Below, piece after piece: positions 33,601 to 37,033 of a stretch of DNA of 64,000 nt. The position numbers and the translations under genes are program-made. Numbering within the stretch: the first letter of the stretch is position 1; each line of letters starts with the position of its first letter. The notes beneath the pieces were generated by a model. It was not told the origin of the DNA. It did no database searches and saw only the letters and a program-made list of their open reading frames with translations. Source of the DNA: JAWLCQ01 sp041687095 (GTDB taxonomy: Bacteria > Planctomycetota > Phycisphaerae > SM23-33); contig JAWLCQ010000001.1 in NCBI GenBank assembly GCA_041687095.1, positions 59,014-123,013 on the forward strand, given 5' to 3'.

Positions 33601-33739
33601 CGAGGCCGCGCCGGAGCCCGGGACGCCGGCGCCGGCGTCCCCCGAACCCGACCCGGCCAGGGGCCTTGACCCGTGCCTCTCGTCGCTGGACGTGATCGAC
33701 GTCCTCGACGCGCGGGCGGACCTCATCGCGGTCCTGTGA
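12656..33739 (+). CDS. Giant LEPR-XLL beta-helix/dockerin surface protein (7,027 aa)
   Basis: The start ATG 12656 follows AAGGAG; an in-frame ATG at 12617 lacks such a site. Residues 25-32 are LEQRILLS, a variant of the planctomycete LEPR-XLL export motif. Domains in order (approximate residues): a long region of unknown fold, 40-1700, ending with an EF-hand-like DADGDG loop at 1635; a pre-peptidase-C-like sandwich, 1714-1822; five right-handed beta-helix modules, each opening with an 'FYVND/YYVND...P-K-A-S' header at 1832, 3466, 4108, 4780 and 5597; Ig-like 'W-R-S' linkers between some modules; a malectin-like sugar-binding domain, 5372-5520; a nidogen-like domain, 6155-6319; two Ig-like (Big_5-type) domains at 6340-6470 and 6587-6702 flanking a Calx-beta-like one; three dockerin-like modules (six Asp-rich calcium loops) at 6709-6764, 6792-6846 and 6850-6903; an Ala/Pro tail. 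It is likely exported and surface-bound for adhesion or glycan binding; no catalytic site was recognised. Confidence 0.93.
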   Translation: MSADAVQRAKVRGSLTNGSGRIELLEQRILLSGTPLPDAARLGLIEGLTEFAQWTDRLGQTEAFTTGLPLSDGATLGTVTAAGDVVQTYLVDRVCQVLQSPGATLEDVVSALRDLGGSFVGDLGGRQVPLDVLVDPAAVVGAWVDSEISFSLPFQALLRPPSGVDLDDALGALGFTSGAEFALDALGSLTLDLTFGFDLSEGLGQAEQFFLRPVEMLLEADLSGADFDLPDLRMGFMDLGITHGSISLSGLADVSFVNPDADLLGRITLDELRNTAMDVLAAVTPGGTLQASLPLSGVLGAMGLGAPQISLNCLDVFQLPVEMGFNADFEALLPLGRIDPAMVLEAFDSLGASLTSLQRSDVFARIEGLGAQKLSDLLRLGENLRGIIDEVLMRPIDGAHGLYESAFDSAQSLLERLAAYPQSVLSSSADYLDGVLTYTLRFAASDALEGDFAYDYSDGPLSLSATGTVSGEVGTEVALTLGLDLSALSAEVIAAGAAPVGGQLDRSAEFSVQVGSDAPVRVTVPAEATADNAGLDDLVADINAALADAGLVAWTGAGAVLLVEARRVTVETADGERQRIALRTLGPWVAARLSVTPGAGAGQLGFTSAMEDHCRPEDFAFVQDAGASASMLVAAQMPEGHGRLGMLGGITLTNGAAWVGGTGYTPASPVPATVSFQIGQAGVRYGLGDLAETIGSDAAGLVEDSLTTDVQAGYQFTVTIEGQTAELLGLDPLAVRSIEVLYPDVVGGLAPVISTVGMDELLAAGQQITRGQIVEALHALVDFLQGLESLQGPLSWRLPGTGLSVNEMVDCAQDLARLIERINAEGLTALNDSLSGLAATVRDVLGLAEDQFLLRIEPASAAGEAALRMTLDLDYAFDRQAAVNLDLETLMGASLWPQMADYTSILGESGGGTVRVDGSAHVTIDLGVGLSSLDPFLYEGTAIGGALRVQGRDLAFDLTLGPLPGMAVAGGHLLVGDCPEGGPAAYGAGEIPAAAFRVGLTDTDPATVERYYLSSIADSDVTGTLDAQVDLVLPFEGDWVDPADADLWLLAGVDAQGALADVDGDFPTFVMPDTLNLEAMIDGLRTLLTRLRDALGTQAFNLSLPIVGTQLNTAYLDSLLARLGGWSPYDALHAATWATNNLAAMFGASAQIQAADTGDMDAADAAAEWIIQLSDTYAFGAADVDFDLGLPGLGLDIDAHADVSLDWVFNLGLGFSKNKGFYLITDDGGFATGLAFAGESPTLGVALTAGVTDLDASGRLGFLNLTAEAIPGAPIGASGQFAIDLSGLNGRVYYNRLASSIYDVDVAYALSADVNARLEIAYSANFPSILSDLVMHWSFDNDDATVDAPLSLALEDIRIDLGGYLGGVVSPVVERINEVFEPLQPILNVLNTTVPVVSYVLDRDVTILDLAIMAGGSGGYDVEFLSDVAAVVDLAGRLPALQSHYIHLGTYTFGSGLVSADSPLDLAVNGGAFEGNENALVDARNAGGGFGAFLDDLQEIGIEIPLLAEPLRVVELFLGRDVELVQYTTPRLALDIDFRQQTPIIFPWLVFTIGMDASISAQAAFGYDTRGLRQYADGGDTGDLLNGFYMRTGPQYPLIRFAGHAALGLGVSLGGVVAAGVEGGIGLDGHIYATDADGDGRLHWDELPAFEPGEILSLFDCDGSIYFDVRLWWETPIDDGTYTLAKVTLMDFGAGTGGAIEHEADIEFDQRAMGNSVDLGQAPTARVYHPELWDSRGVQWYRFSTDRDNEVFDFSAVRASAGNDMALAVFNADGERLAMSAGWGSSQATLNDVRLGERGVYYLAVMCNDPEWPLESVSVTPNTDALTGTVVYYVNDLDDSPDPYLMGNPYTSAPGDDANSGLDPAHPKASISAVVSSLTGNEGRVYILVDSGHYRVDDEAERIRLAQGNVWFVGTWHTNVTFAAGPLFDLNNAGDVHLYGFNLYGEGTATAVRTRGDGLWDAAAGHYAPVDSLVIEGNRFDGVGVGIDAGCFQSVVISGNRFTGEGAAGVVLGTSAMAMVSGNSYRGYVGQYGLRTGGRFSAFVADNEIAGTVASVWADDGGSVYLRGNTISGSVVLRGDRDNVVRGNTITGDVRLIAPADPNWGQIVWPGEWVEANALAPLPYDEAFSQAIVGNVISGAVRVEYATATLIEGNVSLGSVVVAAGNKNTQIPIIVRLNESIDAGAGVAVEVTGLSWADITDNALIRGATGVLIDTSDLCTVSGNLIDATQYGLRIVNAGSMLAMENRIDAGVEGVRIEGNYFVRLEGNEISGGESSIRGIGSWVVPRVTGNRLTGGVWFEGDGLLVPPMLRRLGQFRENDVDGTVTIDTGHRLEVLGNLLRTGRLTVTTGGNATVSDNLVNQEMILTIGGSADVSWNLVDLGDLRLTVASGQAWTVSDNTLTGGYVGGGDLVVSGGTRAQAQGNTVVNGDLRVTITDAPTSATPASVLTDNTVSGVLSLVGGPGADIHDNPSLGGLHVAIGGAWGQADRAWHTRITNNPVITGDSHEGRGTIDVTVPGTLLVSGSVVQRGHSYFTAAGAVRIEGNDFVAGDLFVAIPGDSGTFGEAPSVLAGNWVRAGSVWYSGGGGLDLYDNPILDRTVDIEITQPWTAMPAGRMYHTRVFTTPGGAQAIGNLLLDIPGSAEVRDTHFDGSWGLQIGGSSLVGHLVENVTTTFGGITITSGPAATLRGNTVWGGVTVNVAGNELPAGTDWATVVEDNTVSDGIWLNLDTRAEVRRNTITESGQAFSDGSLRIAGAADSGHVVTGNTIHGGIEITSGPCATIEGNSLAFGSIVLNIPDDEVIVGQANVTHIRGNVLAMGGVSARLGAAAVIEPLALSGGGEQPNVVSFLTLTGSSAAAHQVRGNRVTGDISVSAGPAVVIEDNTGPLASDPLGTIRVRLGGAGQDGSIVSGNRAGTIDLQLASGGTIGHNTAGAGMLLTLGNAGGVLHNTVLGGGMALAGSGGDGHLVQGNVVTGGVRVSASAAIAHDITGNTISGAAYGLEVTGGAPATVHDNVRIEGDSIGIRIVGNARVTVEDNPAILGTAWGVWADGDGAVLTIRGNDIVGGVYVDSLLGALIESNEIHDGTTGVYLTGGSTDVVRGNVVRGFSTGVQFLSAAAEAYGNEIHSNVTGVRTPATLGGSDWIAPNAIHHNTVGVEALAGATVRFNRLEANAIGIDAAGSVSVHHNVLADNSAQGVLVDAASNVQVVNNTIVTADGFGDGVVVQGGSSGAAVRNNILWSRGGYGLYVANDSQVGLASDYNNLYASGSGRVVWYQRAYDDLLDWQLDSLYDAHSIGYTRIDPLRDDPRFVDPAGGDYRVQMGSTGIDRGDPASDFTLEPSVSGGRINLGAFGGTSEAAQSSAAYLRVEYPDFHADWQVDRARNIRWSQWNVAGDVRVEVYRTDGTPAAAVGTFAAAAGECSWSPRMAGLSVDLSQGYRVRVTSVSDGSVFAESREPFYVVPVGGTFYVNDALTGDDQYTTAAGDNRNPGLSPDAPKASVLATLRLYDLGAGDVIRIDDGYYPLPTNLLLGGPGSAGDDEGVHLDGPTLAGSEAVLDRVVTRAGTIAVDVNRADGIELRNLTIRNGQRTLWVREGSERFVGEHLDISGSALDGIRIESGCEDVWLQSLRVHGNGGAGVYAAPARVTLLDSEIANNAGTGVSLPAAGAARIEGNTVSGNAAGIVITHAVAGTTAIVGSLGHGNLVRSNAGDGITAVGRVLVEGNTVSGHTGAAGIRITEGTSAYPEANDNVVSGNATGIESNTRASVRGNLVYDNAVHGIRARGSETLANNVVHDSGVGIQLWSYYTGTIEHNVLYANATAAVRVTGPSTGAISLRHNTIHQTAGDGVRLETTADGVTLDNNIIVVEGGYGIYVSDNSQPGFSSDDNLLRATGGGRVGYWQGEAGSLAQWRQASGQDSRSLSDDPRFVNAAGGDYHLQSLTGSMHGGTLAVVLDGATGLPVAAAGTLEFDGAQSPAIDRGRAGSAYDQEPAPHGAFANLGAYGNTPQASRSPVSYVMLLTPEGGSVVMTGRSATVRWRSEGFTGAVDIELLRGGAFLRTVATGVANSGEYAWIAPADLPAGSDYSLRITRPGGVSGASATFSVEAFQGVYYVNDGSVNGDGADWTTAAGAMGNTGLSPDSPKASIAAVFESYELVPGDVIYVDAGVYTLSSNLLLTAAQSGIRIVGYHDDAHPDRQAVLDRANTLAGSYAIQLSGASGASLEHLSFTGAYSGIYAADAVVSDGIRIENCRFYGNETWGVWLGAGSANVVVEGSHFSGMAVAGIDQRGGVYLGGSGAQVRGSTMHDFALDWYYGIETTGADATVDGNTITNVFNGLHVTGVRSMVSGNTVSGGRTGMNLSGFSNVADWIEASGNIVHGQTWQGIYAGSGVRVVGNTVYNVIHSEHTGSPSGAIHATGDILDNVVYASTWGIRSGGYTGMTVRGNLVYGCTIGIFTCSGTLEANELRNNVTGIKISGYYEGVVRNNLIRDNTQAGLVVYATTPYGTRLVENNTFHQPTGDAIRLQETALNVILRNNIIHVGGGYGVYVSNDSQSSLTSDYNLIHTTGSGKAGYWQSDRATLADWRSATGKDAWSLSQDPLFVDPAGGDFHLQSPHGSYHGGRLAVALDSATGLPVSVAGQWVSDAAQSPAIDRGDAGVSYANEPAPNGAFVNLGAFGGTAQASRSPDAYLTVLSPSAGETWMTNRTSVLRWRSQDMDGAVAIELLRGGTVQSVIAASAPNSGSYEWLLPRELAEAGDYSIRITRSGEVVGQSGTFSIVPAAAAYYVNDGSVNAAGDWTTAAGNDAADGLTRSTPRSSIAAILASYQLSAGDVIYVDAGVYTLSSNLVLSAAQSGIRIVGYHDEAHEDRRAELRRGNTSSSSYAIQLAGAADVSLEHLHITGAYHGVYAANSAGATGLTILDCTIYGNSSYGVWVGTGNHGAGVADSELHGLLYNGVRQVDGVYLGGNSSRVIDSYLHGHSSGNSDAIELPGTDAVVSGNVLVNNHNGIRTSGVRARVSDNRVEGGQSGMLIYGQNNARSEWAEVVGNTVTGQNHQGIYAVYALVQGNTVYAVNHIEGSASGAIVGSGSEIVGNTVYDSKWAIRNGGQQGFTRDNVVYGNVVGLWVDRSPTEGNVAYSNGIGIQATGQSPRVANNLVYGNTSAGVVLYYTYGTPAVENNTVYQTAGDGVRLEGSSPALNVALRNNIVVMAGGNYALNISNGSQQGFTSDYNLFHTTGGARLALLLGEQYADVATWFYRTGYDRHSLQADPLFSDPDGADGRLGYAGGVNGGADDDFSLSPASPGVGAGDPGTYAAAQPPAGPGRITLGHQGNTAGAQTGSGSGVQVVSPNGLDRVAVGETVSVTWQSWGLAAVRPVAQVNAGGTGSGYWNTDVLRSGGTTGTIAEPVNTAGVTDPAPASVYASYSSGAYFNPMSYAMSVPDGTYTIRLHFVEPSQHSSVGSRRFDVRLQGETVLSNFDIHATAGGRYIAVARDFVVTASGGTGIQMSFVERAGYAILSAIEILCDQPQGQSPVSADLDLSTDGGATWSPLAAGVPMDRLGRGQYDWTVTHAPAADVRLRVTAGGVSDASDRSFQIVSAGNDYYVNDANVAAGDWTTAVGNDANSGKSPDAPMASLAGLLALYRPGAGDRVFVDAGTYNLASSLELGPEFTGVQILGYADANHPDRETVLDRNNVSMSAIVFRGADDVLLSDLAITGGYAGVALAGSADSDRVTLRGGRMFGNDYAGVSVAAGNDFVRIENVEIDGLAHDGVRQNVGIYSVADNATIIGNRIHGHTDVKSIDIAGGFAEVAFNDISGSAYGLYLYSGSTQRSMVHDNEVQAGTGYGMYLIGNVLAQNNRIHNIYGMNTGYGVYATSAVELLANEVYDSARGIYSSGPIRSNVVHGCQYYGIHTQDRDQIVEGNRVYDNAVGIQYHGGGQVVGNWVYSNMVGIQSGSSARGRIEGNVVYANDDAAIVLSGSSVYDIDVLSNTVYQHVGDAISLGGGAYNIDVFNNILWVDSGFCLYAPTGSVSGHRFDYNLYHTPFATGRLASWAGAVAADLPAWQVLGALDAHSLTGDPMFVDINGADDVLGYHVPLTGTPIHGALDDNFQLAAGSPAIDRGHSWRSAPSDPTGQVRRDDLGTLNAGSPDYSATVQPTSGFAAVGTAMNWRYDDYYWTLNLPFSFPLYDGSYASVRVGSNGFLYFGSDYYQSLDATNTFDELRTRPMIAPLWTDLRLDRAGDDIFVDTSLPGQVTVRWNATVKATEGDANFSVTLHSDGRIQFHYGAGNAGLVNPTVGISDGTGLHYLLTPYNGQASLSMAPSLHIAADTPGHVDIGAREFRGSTADTTPPTIVASTPPAVADAGEIGARTASITLTLSEPINEVDALASANYELRRASGEAFGAGDTLLSLLPAYLTGATSLELRVAQGVLPPGLYRLTVRGSAQGALHDWAGLALDGDGDGTPGGDWVREFRIAAPALVVTPEGPLTVGEDGTTATIHVRLAAQPAANVTVGLSVTDPAEAALSAASLLFTPANWDQPQTVTLHGRDDAVPDGDQAFFVLVGVLATTDPAYAALPGQQIAAVNVDDDPLDTAPPTVAAAAVNGGAIDRSMVRELSLQFSEPLAAPPTPADLRVVSLDAQQEIASAAMAVSYDPQTGLARLTFPGLPGGSLPDGNWRCTVIDGALRDAAGNALDGDGDGEAGGEYGLTFFRFFGDSDGNRTVDALDMLRFRSSYLRAAPDPAYNATFDSDSDGDVDAIDLLRMRQNYLQTLPEAPEASTPELPIDGGDPGSVRPPVRGDLTGDGVVNVDDVNTLLHALGAEAGTAAVAGGDLDGDGAVGRSDLDTLLRDILATEYGDANLDGRVDLDDLTLLGTQYGQAVTGWAQGDFTGDGVVDLDDLTILGTHYGFAAQSTASAPAPSAPATASASQDPSADEHAFATTAAPDGAMEGTRLPAAESASAPAPADAPTGDAIAPALTWVDAAPADGEAAPEPGTPAPASPEPDPARGLDPCLSSLDVIDVLDARADLIAVL

Positions 33740-33740
33740 A

Positions 33741-33756
33741 CGTGCCATACGGCACG
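33741..33756 (+). terminator. Short hairpin after the giant gene
   Basis: CGTGCC (33741-33746) pairs with GGCACG (33751-33756) over a 4-nt loop, starting 2 nt after the stop codon. There is no T-tract, so it is a weak terminator candidate. The rest of the gap up to 34180 holds only the fragment described next and the fucosidase ribosome binding site GGAGAG at 34170-34175. Confidence 0.4.
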
Positions 33757-33805
33757 GCTGCTCGACTCACCACGGACAACGCAAAGAACAGAAGGACAGG
33801 TCGCG

Positions 33806-33985
33806 GGCCACGACAGGGCGGTGAGGAACCGCTTGAGGATCGTCATCTGCTCCGCCCCCGGCAGCGCCATGCCCCCATATCGCGCGTCGATCGTGTGGTT
33901 GTAGTTCTTCCAGCGGGGGGCGGCGGGGTCCTTCGGCTCCGGGTTCATCGGGAGGGTGCATTCGTACGGGGGGCCTGAACCTGCC
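33806..33985 (-). pseudogene. Orphan internal protein fragment
   Basis: One minus-strand frame reads PPYECTLPMNPEPKDPAAPR, then WKNYNHTIDARYGGMALPG, then AEQMTILKRFLTAL. The composition is protein-like and unlike the antisense shadows around it, but the frame has no convincing start or ribosome binding site and runs into the 3' end of the giant gene. I take it as the remnant of a gene cut away when the flanking genes were joined. The parent family is not recognised, and chance coding cannot be excluded. Confidence 0.3.
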
Positions 33986-34180
33986 GCTGTTCTGCGAGGA
34001 CCTGCCCGTCCGCGGGCGCATCACGCACGTGTGCACGTCACGGGTGGACGCGAGGGTACAGCAGCGTTCCCGCATCTCCGCCGTTGCGTTCGGACCGACC
34101 ATCGCGCAAGATGCCGCCCGGCACCCCCGCGTCCCCGGCCGCCGCATCGGACCGCCGGGACCGGGAAATGGAGAGATCGC

Positions 34181-35956
34181 ATGGCGTCCAAGGCCCGCCG
34201 GAGTTCCGCCCACCGTCCCGAACTCGCCGTCACCCCCGACATGTGGGGCGTGCCCTCGTCCGTCCCCGCCACCGCTCCCGATGACCGGGGCGCGTGGTTC
34301 CGCGAGGCACGCTTCGCGATGTTCATCCACTGGGGGCTGTACTCGCACCTGGCGGGCGTGTGGAAGGGCAAACCGCGGTACATCATCGGGGAGTGGATCC
34401 AGCACCACGCCCGCATCCCCGCCGCCGAGTACGCCCGTACCGCCCGCAGGTTCAACCCCGTGGACTTCGACGCCCGCAACTGGGTCCGCCTGGCGAAGGA
34501 CGCCGGCATGCGGTACGTCGTCATCACCGCCAAGCACCACGACGGGTTCGCGATGTTCCGCTCGGCCGCCAGCCCGTTCAACATCGTCGATGCCACCCCC
34601 TTCGGCCGCGACCCGCTCGCCGAACTCGCCGACGCCTGCCGCGAGGCGGACATGCCCCTGGGGTTCTACTACTCCCAGACGCAGGACTGGCACGAACCGG
34701 AGGCGGTGGGCAACTCGTGGGACACCTTCGGGGGCGCTCCGAAGGACTTCGGGCGATACCTGAAGAACAAGGCCATCCCCCAGATCGAGGAGCTGCTCAC
34801 GAACTACGGGCCCGTCGGTCTGATCTGGTTCGACACCCCCGGGCCCATCGGACCCGAGCACTCGCGGACGCTCATGGAGCGGATCCGCCAGCTCCAGCCC
34901 CAGTGCCTCGTCAACAGCCGCATCGGCAACGGGCTGGGCGACTACGAGACGCTGGGGGACCAGGAGTTCCCCCGCCTCGTCCGCCCGGGGCTCTGGGAGA
35001 CCATCGACACGCACAACGACACCTGGGGCTTCGTGAGGCACGACCACAACTGGAAGAGCCCGCGGGAGATCGTCGAGCGGCTGATCCGCATCGTCAGCCG
35101 GGGGGGCAACTACATGCTCAACGTCGGGCCCGACGGGCTGGGGCGGGTCCCGGAGATGTCCGCGAACATCCTGCGCGAGGTGGGGCAGTGGCTGCGCGTG
35201 CACGGGGAGGCGATCTACGGGACCGACCCGTCCCCGCTGGGCGCGATGCCCTGGGGCGAGTGCACCGCCCGCGAGGGCAGGCTCTACCTGCACGTGCTGC
35301 GCGCCCCCGCGGACGGGCGGCTGATCGTCCCGGGGTTGGCGAAGGTGCGGTCGGTGAAACTCATGGGCTCGCGGGCGAAGCTCGCAACGCGCGCGATCGC
35401 GGGCGGGACCGAGATCCTTCTGCCGCCCTCGCCCTCGTCCGCGCTGGTCCCCGTCATCGCCGTGGACATCGCAGGCAAGCTCGCCCCACCGAGCGATCCG
35501 ATCGTCCTGGACAACTGCCCGTACCTGCTGGTCGCCCCCGCCGCCAGGGGCCAGGGCTTCCGCCAGGGCAAGCGGAGCTGGATGGAGAAGTTCGGGGACT
35601 GGAAGCACGTGGAGTGCCTGAGCGACTGGGAGCCACCCCGCGCGAAGGCGTCGTGGGATTTCGCCACGCTCCAGGGCGGGCGGTTCTACGTGGACGTGGA
35701 GTACTCCTCGGTCCCGGAGTCCGACTACTGCGAGTGGCGGATGCGCCTGGGCGAATCGGACGTGACGTTCCCGTTGATGGCGTCGGGGCACTGCTGCGAG
35801 GGCGGCGGGCACGAGCTGGCGCGGTTCCGCACGTACCGCGTGGGGCTCTTCGAGCTTCCCAAGGGCCCGCAGACGCTCTCCCTGTCCCCCACGCGTCCCA
35901 CCGGCGGACCGGTGTACGTCTCGGCGGTGATCCTGACACCGCAGGAGGTGGTCTGA
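34181..35956 (+). CDS. Alpha-L-fucosidase (GH29)
   Basis: The 591-residue enzyme has the GH29 barrel: GAWFREARFAMFIHWGLYSH, KYVVITAKHHDGF-type block (MRYVVITAKHHDGFAMF), FYYSQTQDWH, and GLIWFDTPGP, where Asp218 is the expected nucleophile. GGNYMLNVGPDGLG closes the barrel. After about residue 350 there is a beta-sandwich, then an extra C-terminal segment (SWDFATLQGGRFYVDVEYSS) that may bind sugar. It removes terminal alpha-L-fucose from glycans. No signal peptide is visible, so it probably acts in the cytoplasm on imported oligosaccharides. The start ATG 34181 has GGAGAG 5-10 nt upstream; the longer frame from 33956 is unsupported. The stop is followed at once by a relic gene start and then the epimerase, so it is first in a plus-strand operon. 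Confidence 0.92.
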   Translation: MASKARRSSAHRPELAVTPDMWGVPSSVPATAPDDRGAWFREARFAMFIHWGLYSHLAGVWKGKPRYIIGEWIQHHARIPAAEYARTARRFNPVDFDARNWVRLAKDAGMRYVVITAKHHDGFAMFRSAASPFNIVDATPFGRDPLAELADACREADMPLGFYYSQTQDWHEPEAVGNSWDTFGGAPKDFGRYLKNKAIPQIEELLTNYGPVGLIWFDTPGPIGPEHSRTLMERIRQLQPQCLVNSRIGNGLGDYETLGDQEFPRLVRPGLWETIDTHNDTWGFVRHDHNWKSPREIVERLIRIVSRGGNYMLNVGPDGLGRVPEMSANILREVGQWLRVHGEAIYGTDPSPLGAMPWGECTAREGRLYLHVLRAPADGRLIVPGLAKVRSVKLMGSRAKLATRAIAGGTEILLPPSPSSALVPVIAVDIAGKLAPPSDPIVLDNCPYLLVAPAARGQGFRQGKRSWMEKFGDWKHVECLSDWEPPRAKASWDFATLQGGRFYVDVEYSSVPESDYCEWRMRLGESDVTFPLMASGHCCEGGGHELARFRTYRVGLFELPKGPQTLSLSPTRPTGGPVYVSAVILTPQEVV

Positions 35957-35957
35957 C

Positions 35958-36056
35958 ATGACCGAGGCCTACCGCAACCCCAACGCCCCCCTCGACGACC
36001 GCGTCGGGGTCCACCGGACCCGGTCCGGGTCCACCATCGCAAGGAGCGATACATGA
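35958..36056 (+). pseudogene. Relic of a GH3 beta-glucosidase gene start
   Basis: A 32-codon frame starts at ATG 35958, 1 nt after the fucosidase stop, with AGGAGG at 35943-35948. It reads MTEAYRNPNAPLDDRV, which closely matches the first residues of GH3 beta-glucosidases and xylosidases (normally followed by ADLL-x-R-M-T-x-E-E-K). After Val16 the match stops and the frame continues in unrelated sequence to a TGA at 36054-36056, which overlaps the ATG of the epimerase gene (ATGA). The GH3 body has been deleted, but the ribosome binding site remains. The mini-ORF could still be translated and could couple translation to the epimerase. Confidence 0.65.
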
Positions 36057-37033
36057 AGATTGCCATCGTCGGAGGCACGGGCAACATCAGCCAGCCCATC
36101 GTCCGCCTCCTGCTGGAGCAGGGGCACGAAGTGACGTGCGTCAACCGCGGGACGTCCCGCCCGGTGCAGGAGGGGGCGAGGCTGATCCGGGTGGACCGTA
36201 AGGACCGCGAGCGGTTCGAGGCGGCGATGCAGGCCGAGCGCTTCGACGCCGCCATCGACATGATCTGCTTCGACGCCGACGACGCCGCCTCCAGCGTGCG
36301 GGCGTTCCGCGGGGTGGGCTGGTTCGTGCAGACCTCGACCGTCTGCACCTACGGGATCCGCTACGACCGCCTGCCCGTGGACGAGACGCACCCCCTTCGC
36401 CCCGTCGGGGGGTACGCCGCGGGAAAGGTCGCCGCGGACGACGTCTACCTCGCGGCGTGGCACGGCGAGAAGTTCCCCGCCGTGATCATCAAGCCCTCCA
36501 CCACCTACGGTCCCCTCCAGGGCCTGCTGCGGCAGGTGGCGTGGGAGTTCTCGTGGATCGACCGCATCCGCAAGGGCAAGCCCATCCTCGTCTGCGGGGA
36601 CGGGAACGCCCTGCACCAGCACCTGCACGTCGAGGACATCGCCCCGGCGTTCGCGGGCGTCATCGGCAGGGAGCATACCAAGGGGCAGATCTATAACGCG
36701 GTCAACCGCGGGTTCATCCCCTGGGCGGACTACCACCGGCGCGCGGGGCAGGTCCTGGGGCGCGAGGCCCAGCTCGTGGGCGTCCCCCTGGAGGACCTCC
36801 GGAAGCTCAACGTCCCGCGCTTCGACATCTGCGACGGGTGGTTCGCGCATCACACGATGTTCTCGTCGGAGAAGCTCTTCCGCGACGTGCCCGAGTTCCG
36901 CCCCCGCATCTCGCTGGAAGAGGGCATGGCGGAGGTGCTGGAGGCGATGGACCGCGATCACCGCATCCCCGACTCCGACACGCTCACCTGGGAGGACGAG
37001 ATCATCCAGCGGCAGAGGCGGGTGCTGCAGTGA
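36053..37033 (+). CDS. NAD-dependent epimerase/dehydratase (extended SDR)
   Basis: The 326-residue protein starts MKIAIVGGTGNISQPIVRLL, a Rossmann glycine motif (G-G-T-G-N-I-S, residues 7-13). Tyr121 and Lys125 form the Y-x-x-x-K catalytic pair (GGYAAGKVAADD). KPSTTYGP and HLHVEDIAPAF are typical of the extended SDR family acting on nucleotide sugars or related sugars. The exact substrate cannot be read. The start overlaps the stop of the GH3 relic, with AAGGAG 7 nt upstream. Its stop overlaps the next start (TGATG), so translation of the beta-helix gene is coupled to it. Processing of fucose or uronate products released by neighbours is a reasonable guess. Confidence 0.85.
   Translation: MKIAIVGGTGNISQPIVRLLLEQGHEVTCVNRGTSRPVQEGARLIRVDRKDRERFEAAMQAERFDAAIDMICFDADDAASSVRAFRGVGWFVQTSTVCTYGIRYDRLPVDETHPLRPVGGYAAGKVAADDVYLAAWHGEKFPAVIIKPSTTYGPLQGLLRQVAWEFSWIDRIRKGKPILVCGDGNALHQHLHVEDIAPAFAGVIGREHTKGQIYNAVNRGFIPWADYHRRAGQVLGREAQLVGVPLEDLRKLNVPRFDICDGWFAHHTMFSSEKLFRDVPEFRPRISLEEGMAEVLEAMDRDHRIPDSDTLTWEDEIIQRQRRVLQ

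Noticed and set aside
26897..33748. Minus-strand ORF of 2,283 codons, and similar ones at 13394-18253, 18281-22213 and 22520-26500
   Set aside because: All are mirror frames of the giant gene. They share its codon-position GC bias, have no ribosome binding sites or domains, and the sense frame has many recognisable repeats.
33970..34060. Plus-strand reading GGLNLPLFCEDLPVRGRITH as a gene piece
   Set aside because: It looks protein-like but has no start or continuation and overlaps the other fragment on the opposite strand. At most one can be real, and the minus-strand one is longer.
33956..34180. N-terminal extension of the fucosidase
   Set aside because: The 75 extra codons are low-complexity. 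ATG 34181 has GGAGAG and starts directly before the conserved barrel.
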